64,000 nucleotides of DNA from Adiantum capillus-veneris (taxonomy: Eukaryota; Streptophyta; Polypodiopsida; Polypodiales; Pteridaceae), in the NCBI GenBank assembly GCA_014529385.2, contig CM043954.1:90981747-91045746 (forward strand), written 5' to 3'. Position numbers and translations under genes: made by a program. Below the pieces are notes generated by a model. The model did no database searches. It saw only the letters and a list, made by a program, of their open reading frames with translations, and was not told the DNA's origin. This document shows positions 48,961 through 60,555 of the stretch, piece by piece; the first letter of the stretch is position 1, and every line of letters starts with the position of its first letter.

Positions 48961-50697
48961 TTAGTCCACAAAGGGGAGTAAGCCCAAAGCTTTGAGGAAA
49001 GCTTCAAGCTTCTCATGAGACAATGCCTTTGTGAAAAGATATACAAGGTTGTCCTGTGTTGGCACATAAGCCAAGCTGATCTCTCCTGTTGAGAGCCTCT
49101 CCCTGACATAGTGGTAATGCACCTCAATGTGCTTTGTGCGAGCATGAAAAACTGGGTTCCTCGCAACTGCCAATGCACTGTGACTATCAGTGTAGATAGT
49201 GTTGGCAGTGTCCTGTCCAACACCCAAATCAGCCATAACGCGTCTGAGCCATACACACTCAAACGTAGATGTGAAGAATGCCCTATACTCAGCCTCACAA
49301 CTCGAAGTGGCCACAGTAGGTTGCTTCTTGCTCAACCATGATATACATGAACTGCCAAGCATGAAACAAAAACCACTTGTGGACACTCGCGTGTCAAAAC
49401 AACCAGCCCAATGTGAGTCCGAAAAAGCATGTCAGTCTGGCGGCAATGATCCCCCCTTGGGATAAAACAAGCCAAGATGTAAAGTGCCACTAAGGTAGCG
49501 GAAAATCCTCTTGACAGCCTGCCAATGCTTAGACCTTGGGCTATGCATAAATCTGCTGACCTGTGAGACTACAAACTGAATATCCGGCCTCGTGTTGCAT
49601 ACATAAATGAGGCAGCCAGCATCAGTTTGGTAAAAAGGTGACATCAACAGGATCACCAACATCATGTAGACTCAACTTCAAACCTGTTTCCATGGGAGTG
49701 GCAATAGGTTTGCAATCCTCAAGTCCAAACTTACATAGCAATGTTCTATGTAACTTTTCTGACACAAGGCAATACCACCATCACACTGCTTAAACTGTAT
49801 ACCCAAATAATGATGCAACAGCCCCAAATCTTTCATCTTGAAAGTAGCATTCAAATCAGCCTTAAATTCAGCAATATGTCTCTCATTTGGTCCAGTGATC
49901 GGCAAATCATCAACATAAAGAACCACAATGAGAAGTACATCACCCTCACGCTTTACATACAATGAGCTTTCTGTTGGACTATTACGAAAGCCTCGTTTAA
50001 CCAAATGAGTGTCAGCTTTCTCATACCAAGCACGAGGAGATTGCTTCAACCCATACAAAGCCTTCTTACATCTGCACACTTTGTCCTCTTGTCCTTTTAT
50101 GACAAAACCGGAAGGCTGTGTTACATAAACTTCCTCAAATATGTCACCATTCAAGAAAGCAGTAACAATGTCTGATTGATGTACATCCCAACCAAAATGA
50201 GCTGCCAATGCACATAGAAAATGCACAGTAGTCATACGACAAGTGGGAGCAAAAGTCTCTTCATAATCTATGCCTTTTTGCTGTGCATAACCCTTTGCAA
50301 CAAGTCGAGCCTTATGGCGATCGATCTCACCATCCGGCTTGCGTTTCAACTCGTAAACCCACTTCGTACCAATGGCCTTTTTGCCAGGAGGCAAGTCACA
50401 TAAAGTCCATGTGTCATTTTCTATAAGTGCATCATATTCTGATTGCATGGCAGTCATCCAATTTTTTGAATTTTGTGCTTCATCAAAAGTCAGAGGCTCC
50501 TCAACATCATGTAAGCTAGACACAACCAAAGCATAACAATCTGATGCATAAGATGCATGGCGAGAGCCTGAACGAGTACGACTAGACAAAGGTGCATCCA
50601 ATTTACTATCACGCAAAGTGTGCACCATCCATTTTGGCATACCTCTAGCCTGCTCATTTTCAGCCCTTTCCTTCAAGTACATCATGTACATATGCAT
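48961..50697 (-). pseudogene. Copia reverse transcriptase-RNase H
   Basis: 50697-49678 is open for 339 codons and holds the copia RT: NDTWTLCDLPPGKKAIGTKW, HKARLVAKGYAQQKG, DIVTAFLNGD, and the catalytic YVDDLPITG (YVDD). After a frameshift and a stop at 49678, RNase H continues (CLIYVCNTRPDIQF, then SWLSKKQPTVATSSCEAEYR, IYTDSHSALAVARNP) to a stop at 48961, with another in-frame stop at 49432. The enzyme copies element RNA into DNA. The RT part is intact but cannot be made as one polyprotein. Confidence 0.92.
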
Positions 50698-51826
50698 CAG
50701 TAATAGGCTGTTCTAAAACATTTTCAGAAACCCCCATAGGCTGTACATTTTCCTCATTGGAACTTACATTCGTATTTCCACCACTGAAAAGAGGCAACAA
50801 AGTGTGATAAATGTCATGTGAGCTTACATTACTGTCTCTAGTACATGACAGCAAGGGCTGAACAGAATCTTCCACAAACACTACATCCCGAGAAACCAGA
50901 ATACGTTTTGTTTGCGGATGAAACAACCTGTAACCTTTGCTTTCAGCACTATAACCAACAAAAATACATTTGACAGCCTTATCATCTAATTTTCTGCCCT
51001 GCACTTGTGGCACCAAAGAATATGACAAACAACCAAAAACACGCATGTGCTCAATAGAAGGTTTTCTATCATGCCATGCTTCATATGGAGTAATAGACTG
51101 CAAAGCTTTCGTAGGACACCTGTTAAGTACATAAGTGGCACACATGATGGCCTCAAGCCAAAAAGAATGCGGTAAAGCTTGAATTTTGACCATACATCGT
51201 GCCATTTCCGTCAGTGACGTGTTTTTCCTCTCAGCAACACCATTTTGCTGAGGCGTATAAGGCACTTTACATTGGTGTTTTATCCCACGACTAGCCAGAA
51301 ATGCATTAAATTCATGAGACATATACTCCCCCCCTCGATCGGAACGGAGGGTGCCCATAGTACATTTTGAGACATTTTCAGCCATAGCCAGAAATTGTTT
51401 GAAGCACATAAAAACTTCGGACTTCACTTTAAGCGGAAATACCCATGCATGCCTGGAGTAATCATCAATGAAAGTCACTAAGTACAGGTAATTGCCCAAG
51501 GACGGAGTTTGCATGGGCCCACAAACATCACTATGCACAAGTTGCAACCTGCATGTGGCCTGAACTGAACCATCCTTTGGAAACTTAGAACGCTACATCT
51601 TACCCAAAATACAGCCTTCACAAACATGTTTGACAGGTGCTTTGAGAGGTGGCAAAGAAGCAACCATATCAGATTTCTGCAAACGCAGCAAATTGCCAAA
51701 ATTCAGATGACCAAAACGTGCATGCCAAAGTTTTGCATCTAAAATAGCCCTTGAATCTGCAACAGCATTTGCAAAATTTTGTCCACACTTGTCATACAAA
51801 GTGAGCTTATACAGCCCACACGGCAT
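50660..51826 (-). pseudogene. Copia integrase
   Basis: Begins with the GAG-pre-integrase zinc region (LWHARFGHLNFGNLLRL, CEGCILGKM). An in-frame TAG at 51593 follows, then the integrase core (VHSDVCGPM, FIDDYSRHAWVFPL, LRSDRGGEY, YTPQQNGVAERKN with the D-D-E residues) and the linker to RT. A frameshift near 50.69 kb separates it from RT, and another near 51.83 kb from the protease. Confidence 0.9.
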
Positions 51827-52500
51827 AAAAGCCCAGATGCAACAATTTCATCACCGAAACTGAGATCATGAACTGTACATCTGTCATCCACAAATTTGAC
51901 TACAAGTCCAAGTCTAGCAAGTGCGGATACAGACAAGAGATTCTTCTTGATCCTAGGTACATAAAGTGCATCAACAAGTGTGAAAGAACTGCCATTAGCA
52001 GCAGCAAGCACAATCTTTCCAACTCCCTGAATTGGATAAGAGGCATTGTTGGCACAAGTGACTGAATTCCCATGAGGGACAGACTCGAGAGAGGTAAACA
52101 ATTCACGATGTGAGGTAATGTGCTTTGTAGCACCACTGTCGAAATACCACACATGTGAATCTGCAGCAACTGACAAGCATGCATCATGGACAGCAGGATT
52201 GTAAGTGCACTCTGCGCTAAACGCCCATTCTGCATCAACATCAGCAACACAGTCTCCTTTCACAGAAGACTCAACAATGGCTGCATTTGTAGTGTAACCA
52301 GCATTTGCAGTGGAACCACCCTCTTTCTTCTTAGCCTCTTTGGCCTTCAACTTAGGACACGACTTGATCAAGTGATCATTGGCTTTACAATAATGGCAAC
52401 GTATCTTCTTTTTGCCCTTATCACCAGAATTGTCAGACGAAGTGCTGCCAGCGGAAGCATTAGGAACAAAATTTTTGCCACTTGCAGAAGAACCATAAGA
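51827..52500 (-). pseudogene. Copia zinc knuckle and aspartic protease
   Basis: Zinc knuckle IRCHYCKANDHLIKSC (C-x2-C-x4-H-x4-C) is followed about 80 residues later by protease WYFDSGATKHITSH (D-S-G active site) and LDALYVPRIKKNLLSVSAL-like C-terminal sequence. The frame is continuous from gag once the two extra 46-bp repeats at 52.5-52.6 kb are discounted. Confidence 0.88.
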
Positions 52501-52633
52501 AGTGGTTGCATTACTATTACCACCCTTTCTTTGAGAAGCAATAAGAAGTGGTTGCATTACTATTACCACCCTTTCTTTGAGAAGCAATAAGAAGTGGTTG
52601 CATTACTATTACCACCCTTTCTTTGAGAAGCAA
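52495..52633. repeat. 46-bp tandem triplication at the gag-pol junction
   Basis: Three consecutive, essentially identical 46-bp units (AAGAAGTGGTTGCATTACTA...GAAGCAAT). 46 is not a multiple of three, so the two extra copies (92 bp) shift the frame and create the stop that ends gag at 52563. A single unit restores continuity between gag and zinc knuckle. Confidence 0.93.
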
Positions 52634-53375
52634 TAAAAGCCTGTTCAACTGCACGCTGCCTAGTCCTGTTTTTTCTGGAAAGTGACTCTTGCAACAGCAA
52701 TGTGCATAATGCATCAAACTTGACAACTTCAGGATTTCCTTGGGTCATAAGTCTCCAAGTACTAGCAAAAGTCTGGTAGGAATCTGGTAAAGCATCAAGA
52801 ACAGTTTGCACAAGGGAACTATCTGAAATGACTTCACCTGCAGAAATAAGCTGCTCATTGATATCCTTGACACTAGCAAGGAAAGTGTCCATATCATCTT
52901 CCTCATGCATAATCTTCGACTCTAGCTCTTTACGCAGCAAAGCAATTTTAGCCTCATTGCGGCTTGCATAAAGACCTGCTAAAATATCCCAAGCCTGTTT
53001 TGCAGATTTTGCTGAACGGATGTGAGGAACAATGGTGCGCTTCACAGACAACGCAATCAATGCATGAGCCTGCGCATCCTTAACATCCCAAAGAGCTTGT
53101 TCTGCTGTAGGCAAAACAAATCTAACAGCTGCAATCCTTGCAGCAAGACCTGCAACATCCTCAACATCGTCTACATCCTCAGAACTAGGACGTACATCAA
53201 TGCCCTGCACAATGTTCCAGACACCCTTTGACACAAGAACATGTTGCATCATATAAGCCCACATAGGGTAGTTGTCCCCATCCAACCTGTCCCTAGTAGC
53301 AAACATCTTGAACACATCCAACCTGTCCTCAACAACAAACATCTTGAACACATCTGTGTTGTTGTTGTCAGCCAT
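52563..53375 (-). pseudogene. Copia gag
   Basis: Starts at MADNNN (53375), since the open frame upstream overlaps the leader. It has a UBN2-type gag core: LDGDNYPMWAYMMQHVL, ARIAAVRFVLPTAEQALWDV, SAKQAWDILAGLYASRNEAK, ALLRKELESKIMHEEDD, VLDALPDSYQTFASTW. An internal 12-residue duplication near the start (DVFKMFVVEDRL then DVFKMFATRDRL) is visible. It ends prematurely in the 46-bp triplication. The protein forms the particle around element RNA. Confidence 0.88.
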
Positions 53376-53723
53376 GGTAAATGCTGCACCTGATGTGAAA
53401 ACTGCCCGAAAATAGGAGAAACGGAGCGGGAACAACCTGTGCTATATAGCACAAACCATAGAAGACTATAAGGCACCTGTAATGCAGAAAATGGTACTGA
53501 CATAAATTCTGCACAAAATGACAAAATAGCCTTTGCGGTACTGCATGTAGTGGAAACGGATGCCGAAATGAGCCCAAATCAAAATTATGAGCAGACCGAG
53601 CTCTTCGAGCAAGCCCAAAATGTTTGTCGACCTGCGAACGCTCGCCAAAGCTCACTGAAATCAGAGAAAGTGAGCAGGCGTGTGATGGAGCAGCTGTTGA
53701 CTAAGCCCGGGAGGACGTGACCT

Positions 53724-53735
53724 GCTCTGATACCA
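53724..53735 (-). other. Initiator-Met tRNA primer site of the copia element
   Basis: The minus strand reads TGGTATCAGAGC two bases from the LTR, continuing AGGTC. This is the standard site of plant copia elements. Confidence 0.92.
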
Positions 53736-53737
53736 AT

Positions 53738-53964
53738 TGTTGGAATTAGGGTTGCAGAGAAACACACACAGCTTGGAGAAGATGAAGGAAGCTCAAGGAA
53801 CACAATAGAGAGTGTGTTTCTTAGTGTGCAATGGAAAGATAGATAGCCCTAGAGTGATGGGCGTATATACAATGCACGGGGGAAAAAACCTCCTAAAGAG
53901 GGAAAAAATGCCTCGGCGGTCCTAGTGTATTCACACACATCACTACCACATGTATATGGTAACA
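53738..53964 (-). repeat. 5' LTR of the copia element
   Basis: 227 bp, TGTTGGAATT...GGTAACA. Nearly identical to 48666-48885; the 7-bp length difference lies near position 53866. Confidence 0.94.
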
Positions 53965-53969
53965 AATCC

Positions 53970-54824
53970 ATGGTGTTTGAAAATATGAGATATGAAGAGA
54001 GTTGCCATTTGGTGTGTCTTAATAGTCTTTTTGACAGGAATAAAGTGTGCTTGCTTGCTAAACCTGTTGACTATTGTCCATATTCCCGTATTCCCATGGA
54101 TAGACTGGGTAATCCAAAGGTAAAATCCATGGATATACTCTCCCATGGAGAATTAGGGATTGGCAATGGCTGGAGTAATCCAGGTTGCTTCCCTCTATCA
54201 TATTTAGTCTTTTGGCATACCACACATTTTGAAACATACTCTTGTATGCCCACTTTCATGGTAGGCCAATAGAAGTACGTCTCTACTCCTCGAAAAATAG
54301 ATTGAATGCCTCTATGCCCCGCATAGGGAGGAGCATGGAATTAATACATGACTTTCTCACAAACGGAGTGGGTAACACATAGCCTATTGCCATGGAAAAG
54401 ATAACCATCCTACAAGGTGAATGGTTCTCCTTTTTGCCCCAATGCAAGGGCTGACATTATGTCTTTAAAGCCAGTGTGAGTAGCATACTCTTCTATCATA
54501 GAAGATAGATCAGTGTGAGTTGCTATAGACACCGCATTAACTTTTGGTCATCGTAAAAGTGCATTGACCACTTGATTGTGCTTACCAGCAATGTGAGCAA
54601 TATGAAAATAAAATTACAAAACAAAACTTTCCCACCTTATTTGTTTGTCGAAAATCTTGGTTTGCGTCATGAAGTACTTGAGACTTTGGTGGTCTGTTCG
54701 CAAAATAAATGGAGTCCCCAGTATATAGTGCTTCCATGTGTCTAGGACTTGTAGAAAAGCTAAAACCTCTTCTCCATATATGCCCAAGACTCGTTTATCG
54801 GTATTGAGCCTTCAATCTCATATG
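53970..54824 (-). pseudogene. Gypsy RNase H end and integrase N-terminal half
   Basis: Integrase zinc region and core start (YVSKCVVCQKTKYDRGKQ, PWESISMDF, then after a stop or shift IVNRFSKQAHFIPVKKT and FISHIFKHHG), cut at 53969 by the copia element. Sequence between about 54260 and 54824 encodes decayed RNase H with several stops. Confidence 0.82.
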
Positions 54825-55709
54825 CTATGGCACGCCTTCTTGAAGCGAAATTGCTCCAAGGAAATCACCACAAGCATCACATTGGACCTCAAAGGACTTT
54901 GAGAGATCCATAAGCATAAGGATTGGTTGGGAGGTAAGCTTCTCTTTGAGCTTGTAAAAAGAATTTTTCTCTTTAGCAGTCCATGAGTACTTACCATTCT
55001 TCTTTGTTAAGTCATGTAATGGTCCTGCTATTTGAGAGAAATCGGCTATGCAACGTCTATAGTATGCACACATACTAATAAAGCTTCTTAGTTCATGTAG
55101 ATTCCTTGGATTAGGCCATGATTTTATTACCTCCAGCTTTGATGGATCTATACAGATACCATCTTGAGAGATAATATGACCTAAGTATTGAATCTTTTGA
55201 AGGAAAAAATCACTCTTCTTTTGATTGATAAAAAGCTTGTTCTCCCTCAAAGCTTGAAAAATCACTTGGAGATGTTGCTTGTGTTCCTCAAAGGACTTGG
55301 AGCAGATGATGATATCATCGAAGAACACTCCATTGAATTTGCAGTAGGGTCTAAAGATTTTCTCCATCAAACGATTAAACGTGGCTGGTGCATTAGTCAA
55401 GCCAAGAGGCATGACTAGATATTCATAAAGACCAAACATTGTACGGAATGCGGTCTTTAGGATATATTCATTCACTATCCTTATTTGATGATAGTCACTA
55501 TTTAGGTCAATCCTACTGAGGTAGGTAAATTCTTGTACCTTATCAAACATATCTTCTACCCGTAGTATGGGAAATCTGTTTTTGATAGTGATATGGTTTA
55601 GTGCTCGATAGTCCACACACATGCGGTATGTACCATCTTTCTTTTGCACTAAAAGAACTGGAGAAGAAAAGGGAGAGGAGCTAGGCCTCACCAAACCTTT
55701 GTCTACCAA
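54825..55709 (-). pseudogene. Gypsy reverse transcriptase
   Basis: 294 open codons: LVRPSSSPFSSPVLLVQKKD, MCVDYRALN, YLSRIDLNSDYHQIRI, LVMPLGLTNAPATFNRLM, catalytic FFDDIIICSK (F-x-DD form of the gypsy active site), YLGHIISQDGI, SFISMCAYYRRCI, and the start of RNase H (FEVQCDACGDFLGAI). The N-terminus is displaced by the tandem duplication to its right and a stop at about 55720. Confidence 0.92.
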
Positions 55710-56102
55710 TTCTTGTACTTAACTCATGATCTCCTCTTGTTGAGCTTGGGAAACTTGATAAGGAGGCTTGTTAGGTGGTGAGATTCCTGGTAGGATCTCA
55801 ATTCAATGGTCATCATCCCCTCATTTTGGAGGTGAGTCCATAGAGATATCATCGATGAACAATGCGGTATGTACCATCTTTCTTTTTCACTAAAAGAATT
55901 GGAGAAGAAAAGGGAGAGGAGCTAGGCCTCACCAACCCTTTGTCTACCAATTCTTGTACTTGCCTCATGATCTCCTCTTGTTGAGCTTGGGAAACTCGAT
56001 AAGGAGGCTTGTTAGGTGGTGACCTTCCTGGTAGGATCTCAATTTGATGGTCATCATCCCCTCATTTTGGAGGTAAGTCCATAGAGATATCGTCGATGAA
56101 CA
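55621..56102. repeat. 241-bp tandem duplication at the 5' edge of gypsy RT
   Basis: 55621-55861 and 55862-56102 are copies (ATGCGGTATGTACCATCTTT...CGATGAACA) differing at about 10 positions. The right copy repeats the RT start (LVRPSSSPFSSPVLL region). 241 is not a multiple of three, so the upstream frame is lost. Confidence 0.93.
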
Positions 56103-56943
56103 CATCTTGAATCCATTTAGAAAATTAGACAAGTCTAACTCTTCTTGATTCCTACCATTTATATCTGATGAAACATTAGGACCTTCATTAGGAAGAGGAT
56201 GGGGTGTAGGAGGGCCTCTTTATTTTCCATGAGCTTATGGAGGTGATTAACATTTTGACGAATAGGTGTACCCCATGTGTGCAAGAATGGTGGGTGTGTA
56301 AGAAATATGTAAGAGTGATCAAAGGATGCACTTTTTCCCTGAAAAAGGAGGTGGAAAATTTTATGATTTTTGGCCTTCCATAACTCCCACATATGATCTC
56401 CGATTTGAGTGGAGATCATAGATCCGCAATCTACATGTTGATCTCATTCCATAGATAGGCTACATGATATGGTTTTACCCGCTAGATTTTAAATTCCATT
56501 TTGGGGGGAAACTTTGAATTCAAATAAACTAGCCGTTTTTCCTGTTTGAATTCAAAAGCTCTCCTTTGATTACTTTGTTAATACTAAAGGTTTGACTTTA
56601 TTAAACTACAAAATAAAGAGACCCTCCTAGACCCCATTCTCTTCCTAATGTTTAGGGATTCTTTGAAAAAAATCATGTACGCAAAAATTGAGCTTTTCAT
56701 TGATTTATCAAAAGCAGGAGAATTTACAAGAGGTATCGTACGACCAGACTCACTAGCATCTATATACATGCTCTTTTCCCTCTAGGTGAAGTAGATTCTC
56801 CTTACAGGGAACTTCATGTTGGCAGCCATGCGGTTGAAGCATGGTGCCCCTAGGATAGCATCCTCATGTTGGAGAGAAAAGATGAAAAAGTCTTCTTTGT
56901 CGATATAGGATGTAGCTTTGGACATGAAGCCTCAACTTCGCAA
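56103..56943 (-). other. Decayed segment between gypsy protease and RT
   Basis: The expected pol linker is not recognisable. Stops occur in all minus frames and no domain is visible. Confidence 0.4.
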
Positions 56944-58191
56944 TCAAGGGAGTAACGGAGGCTTGCTGTCCAAAGCTTCATCGTCAGTTACAATATCTCC
57001 CATCTTGAAATCTTGAATGCCCAGCTTAGTGGCCATCTCCATTGATATGAAGTTGTGAGCAGAGCCAGGGTCAAACAAGATGAAGGCATCATGCTCCCGT
57101 ACCTTTCCCCAAGCATAGGAGAGAGGTGATCCTTTGCAATGAGCATCCTCTTTTGGAGCTTCAACCATGAAAGATCTAGGAGTCTCATTGTGGGCATTTT
57201 GCTTGGGGCAAGAACCATAGCCATGTCCTTGCTCCCCACACTTAAAAATTTGTGGCCCTTAAAAAAAGCTTCAAGCTCTTCAGGAGAGAGTTTATTTTTA
57301 CCTTTATAAAATCCCTTCTCCTTGGACCGATTGTTGTTGTTGTTGGAATTGCCTTGGGAAGAATTTTGGCCATTGGTTTTCCCTTTTGCATCACTTTGGT
57401 CTTTGCTTTCCATGGGCTTGGCATTCCTTCTAGCCCCTTGTTGGAAATTCATGCACGAAGCAACCACGGTGTGGTGGATTACTTTGGTGATAGAACCAGG
57501 CTGTTGGGAGTTGACGTACTCAGCAATCTCTTCAGGTAATCCCACACAGAATTGTTGCTTTGCTCGGCAAAGTTTATCTTTTGAAAGACAATAGCCTTGA
57601 GATGTAAATTCCAAAACTTGTCCACATATTTGTGGATAGACTCATGGCAGAGAAGCTTCAAAATCCGCCATTCGGTAAGCACTTTTTCCTTTGCATCGCT
57701 TGCAAGTAATTGCTTCATGATGGAAACTCATAGAGTTTTCCATGTCTTTGGGGCTTCACCGTTGCCACATGAAGGTTAGCCCACCATTGACGAGCAGATT
57801 TTTGAAAGTGCATAGCTACATGGTGTATCTTAGAGGAATCTGTGAAGCCCTCGTCTCCAAAGGCCGCATCAAATTGTTGGATGAAGGCCAATACTTTGTC
57901 GGTAGCACCAAATGTGGCATCATAGGTGAGAAAAGAGATACTCTTTCCTCCCTCTTTGAACTTCTTGAGCTTTTGGAACCTTTGCCATGCAAGGTAATAT
58001 TTGTGATATTCTCTCCTGTTGTATTCTCTAGGAGAATAACTGTTGCTTTCATCAAAAGAGGAGGAAGGTAAAGAAGAAGGAGAAGAGGGTGGCCTCTTTC
58101 TTACCCTTTTCTTCCTTTTTTTCCTCTCTTCCCTTTTGAAGTGACGAGGAGATGGACTATGGGTTGACCTTTCCTCTTCGGAGAAGTTCAT
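56944..58191 (-). pseudogene. Gypsy gag and protease
   Basis: Gag starts MNFSEEERSTHS at 58191, with a very basic stretch (KREERKKRKKRVRKR), then FIQQFDAAFG and HFQKSARQWWANL of the retrotransposon gag domain. It continues after frameshifts near 57.72 and 57.6 kb (TEWRILKL, FCVGLPEEIAEYV), then an Asn-rich linker. The protease piece (57168-56944) has ILFDPGSAHNFIS: the catalytic D-S-G appears as D-P-G, an inactivating change. No zinc knuckle is evident. Confidence 0.8.
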
Positions 58192-58932
58192 GACTGTCTA
58201 GACCGCAGTCTTTGTGGAGCCACATCTTCACAAAAACTTAGAGATTCGCTTCTTTTTCGTTCTTTAGATTCCTCCTCTCTTACAGGAGAGATCGTCTTTT
58301 GGGGGTCTCATCAGGAGGCCTCCTAAGCTCTCTCTCCTCTTGGACAGGAAGGAGAATCCCATAAGCATGAAGTTGTTGAGTAACTTTGGCTTGCAAAGCA
58401 AGGCTGCCCATATGTTGCTGTCCATACCTTGTAACAAGGTAATTGACAAGATAATTGATAATTTTGATTTTGCACCTTCATGTGCAAAATAAAAGTTACC
58501 AATGTTCATTCTACTCTCTTGGTTATTGTCAGCTATGATGATTAAACTTATGTATAGATTACTTTGTGCTTTGGTACCCTCAAAAATCTTAGTTGCTACT
58601 CTTCTTTACCTTTGAAAATCAGTCCTCCTCAAGTAGCCACACCCATGGTTTAGACACTATTGATTGCAAAGACTAGTGGAGCGGGTCTAACATTGCTTGG
58701 TTTATTATGGTTCCTGTTGAGCTTGCTCGTAGCTCAATAATGGTTAAGCCAAAGGCAAGCCCCAAGAGGCTCCACTATTAAGACTATAGTTCCCAATGAT
58801 TGACCTCGAACTAAGTCCTTCTCAACCAAGATAATAGATCCATGTCCCACTTACCCTATTGCAATAAACAAGACACCCTTTTCATGGACAAATTAAGGAC
58901 CTCTCTTCTTAAGCAAGAAAGATAAACCAAAT
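58192..58932 (-). other. Gypsy 5' leader
   Basis: Lies between the primer site and the gag start. No gene or secondary insertion seen. Confidence 0.5.
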
Positions 58933-58944
58933 GCTCTGATACCA
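58933..58944 (-). other. Initiator-Met tRNA primer site of the gypsy element
   Basis: The minus strand reads TGGTATCAGAGC, eight bases from the first TG of the LTR. Gives the direction of transcription. Confidence 0.9.
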
Positions 58945-58952
58945 AAACAAAA

Positions 58953-60536
58953 TGGAAATGGCCTATGAACTTTGAGAATACCGAAATTAAGAGAATCAGA
59001 GTGAGCACTTTTTGAGACTACTTTGAGAACATAGAAAGTGAACTTAATTAGCGTTAGCAACATAACCATAGTACTTAATTAACTTGGCATGAACAATACT
59101 TTTGCAAGAGAGAGAGAGTTTAGAGAACTTGACAATAGTTGGGGACTGGATGTATGTGGAGCCTGTCCCCCTCCAATAGGCTTTTGTATTATAGATTCTC
59201 CCATCAAGAGAGACTTGGTACAATACAATCTTTGTGTTCTGTTGTGACCTAGATGATGCAATGAAGATGAAAATCTTCATGCATAACATAGACTTTGTAG
59301 AAAGCATTAACCATCCCCGGCTTCAGTCCCAAGGCCTCAAACACCTTCAAAGGTGGAGAGAGCTAGCAGGGAATGAGGATAGGGAAGAAACATTCATAGG
59401 AGAAAGAAATATTTTCTCACTTATCATCACTATTCTTGCTTATCATACATAATAGCATAGTAACGAAGATGGAGAAGATGGAAATCTTAAGCATTGGAGC
59501 ATGGCCCTTGGTTGGATTTGCATTCCATAGCCAAGAGTGTTGATGTAGGCTCTCAACTTCTCAACAAGCTTGGAGAAGGAGATGGAGCTCTTGTACTTTG
59601 CACTTCACACAATGATCTTGTGTGTGTGTGTGTGTGGGAGAGGGTATATGGGCAAGAACACCCCCTACTTTCTTGGGTCGACCCCCTCTTCTAGCACTAG
59701 TCTACATTTCATTGGACCTCCTCAAGCCTGGCCAATCACATGCTTAGTGCATATCAAGCAACAAGTGTAGAATTAGGACAAGTGTCCTTCTTACCCCTTT
59801 GAGAGAGAGGGCTTGAATGATGCTTTAAAAATTAATTAAATAAACTAATTTCTCATTGGACCCTTTGAGAGGCCAATCAATAGTTTTTAGGCACCTTGTG
59901 GGGGCAACATGAAGAGGAGCTTGACATGTGTCCTTGTCATCTCCTTGGTCTAGGCTTGTTGGTCTAGGATTGCCTTGTATGAGTGTGTGTGTGTGTGTGT
60001 TTGCTCTCATGCCCCCAACTTGTAGGGCTCGCCCCCTCCTTGTAGGGATTCTTGTTGACTTTTTGACACCTCAAACCCTCAACCTTGGACCCGATTCCCA
60101 CCACAAGCTCGGCCCTTAAGCCCTTCAAGCTTGGGTCGGGTTCCCACTTCAAGTACAACCCTAGCATCTCAAGCATGAAAAGAACCTCAAGCATCTCGAT
60201 CATCAAGAACCTCGGTCATCAAGTACGACAAGCACCTCAAGCTTGGGCCGCGTTCCCACCTCAAGCACAGCCCTAGCTTACTTAAGGTCCAAGGCTTTTA
60301 CACTAATTATTGGAAGTCTTTAATGAAACTAACCCTAAGGTATTTTAAGCTCCATTAGCATAGCTCTTTGACAGACCATCTCCCGTTTGGACCCATTATC
60401 TTTGGCCCCGTGCTGAGATGCATCTAAAGTACATACCTATATTCTAACTCTTGCTCCCATATATTCTCTCACATTAAGTGATCAATTTAATATGATAAAA
60501 TCATTTGGGTATAATTAGATGTTAGATTTTATGATA
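58953..60536 (-). repeat. 5' LTR of the gypsy chromovirus
   Basis: 1,584 bp, colinear with 45084-47401 minus its DNA-transposon insert. The uninterrupted TGCTTAGTGCATATC is at about 59738-59755. Followed by the target duplication GCATC and the resumption of hAT copy B. Confidence 0.9.
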
Positions 60537-60555
60537 GCATCAAATCTTTTTAATG

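Larger units (their letters stand above)
48666..53964 (-). mobile_element. Ty1/copia retrotransposon inserted in the gypsy integrase
   Basis: Complete 5.3-kb element transcribed leftwards. LTRs at 48666-48885 and 53738-53964, with a perfect AATCC target duplication at 48661-48665 and 53965-53969. The primer site TGGTATCAGAGC is at 53724-53735. Gag, zinc knuckle, protease, integrase, RT and RNase H are in copia order. LTRs differ by only a handful of substitutions and one 7-bp indel, making it the youngest element for which age can be judged, yet its frame is broken in several places. Confidence 0.95.
45084..60536 (-). mobile_element. Ty3/gypsy chromovirus inserted in hAT copy B
   Basis: LTRs at 45084-47401 and 58953-60536, transcribed leftwards. 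Target duplication GCATC at 60537-60541, with GCTTC (one change) at 45079-45083. Primer site TGGTATCAGAGC (minus strand) next to the right LTR. Purine tract AAGAGAGAGGTAA next to the left LTR. Order on the minus strand is gag, protease, RT, RNase H, integrase, chromodomain, as expected. Without its two secondary insertions the element is about 9.4 kb. Many stops and frameshifts: inactive. Confidence 0.9.
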
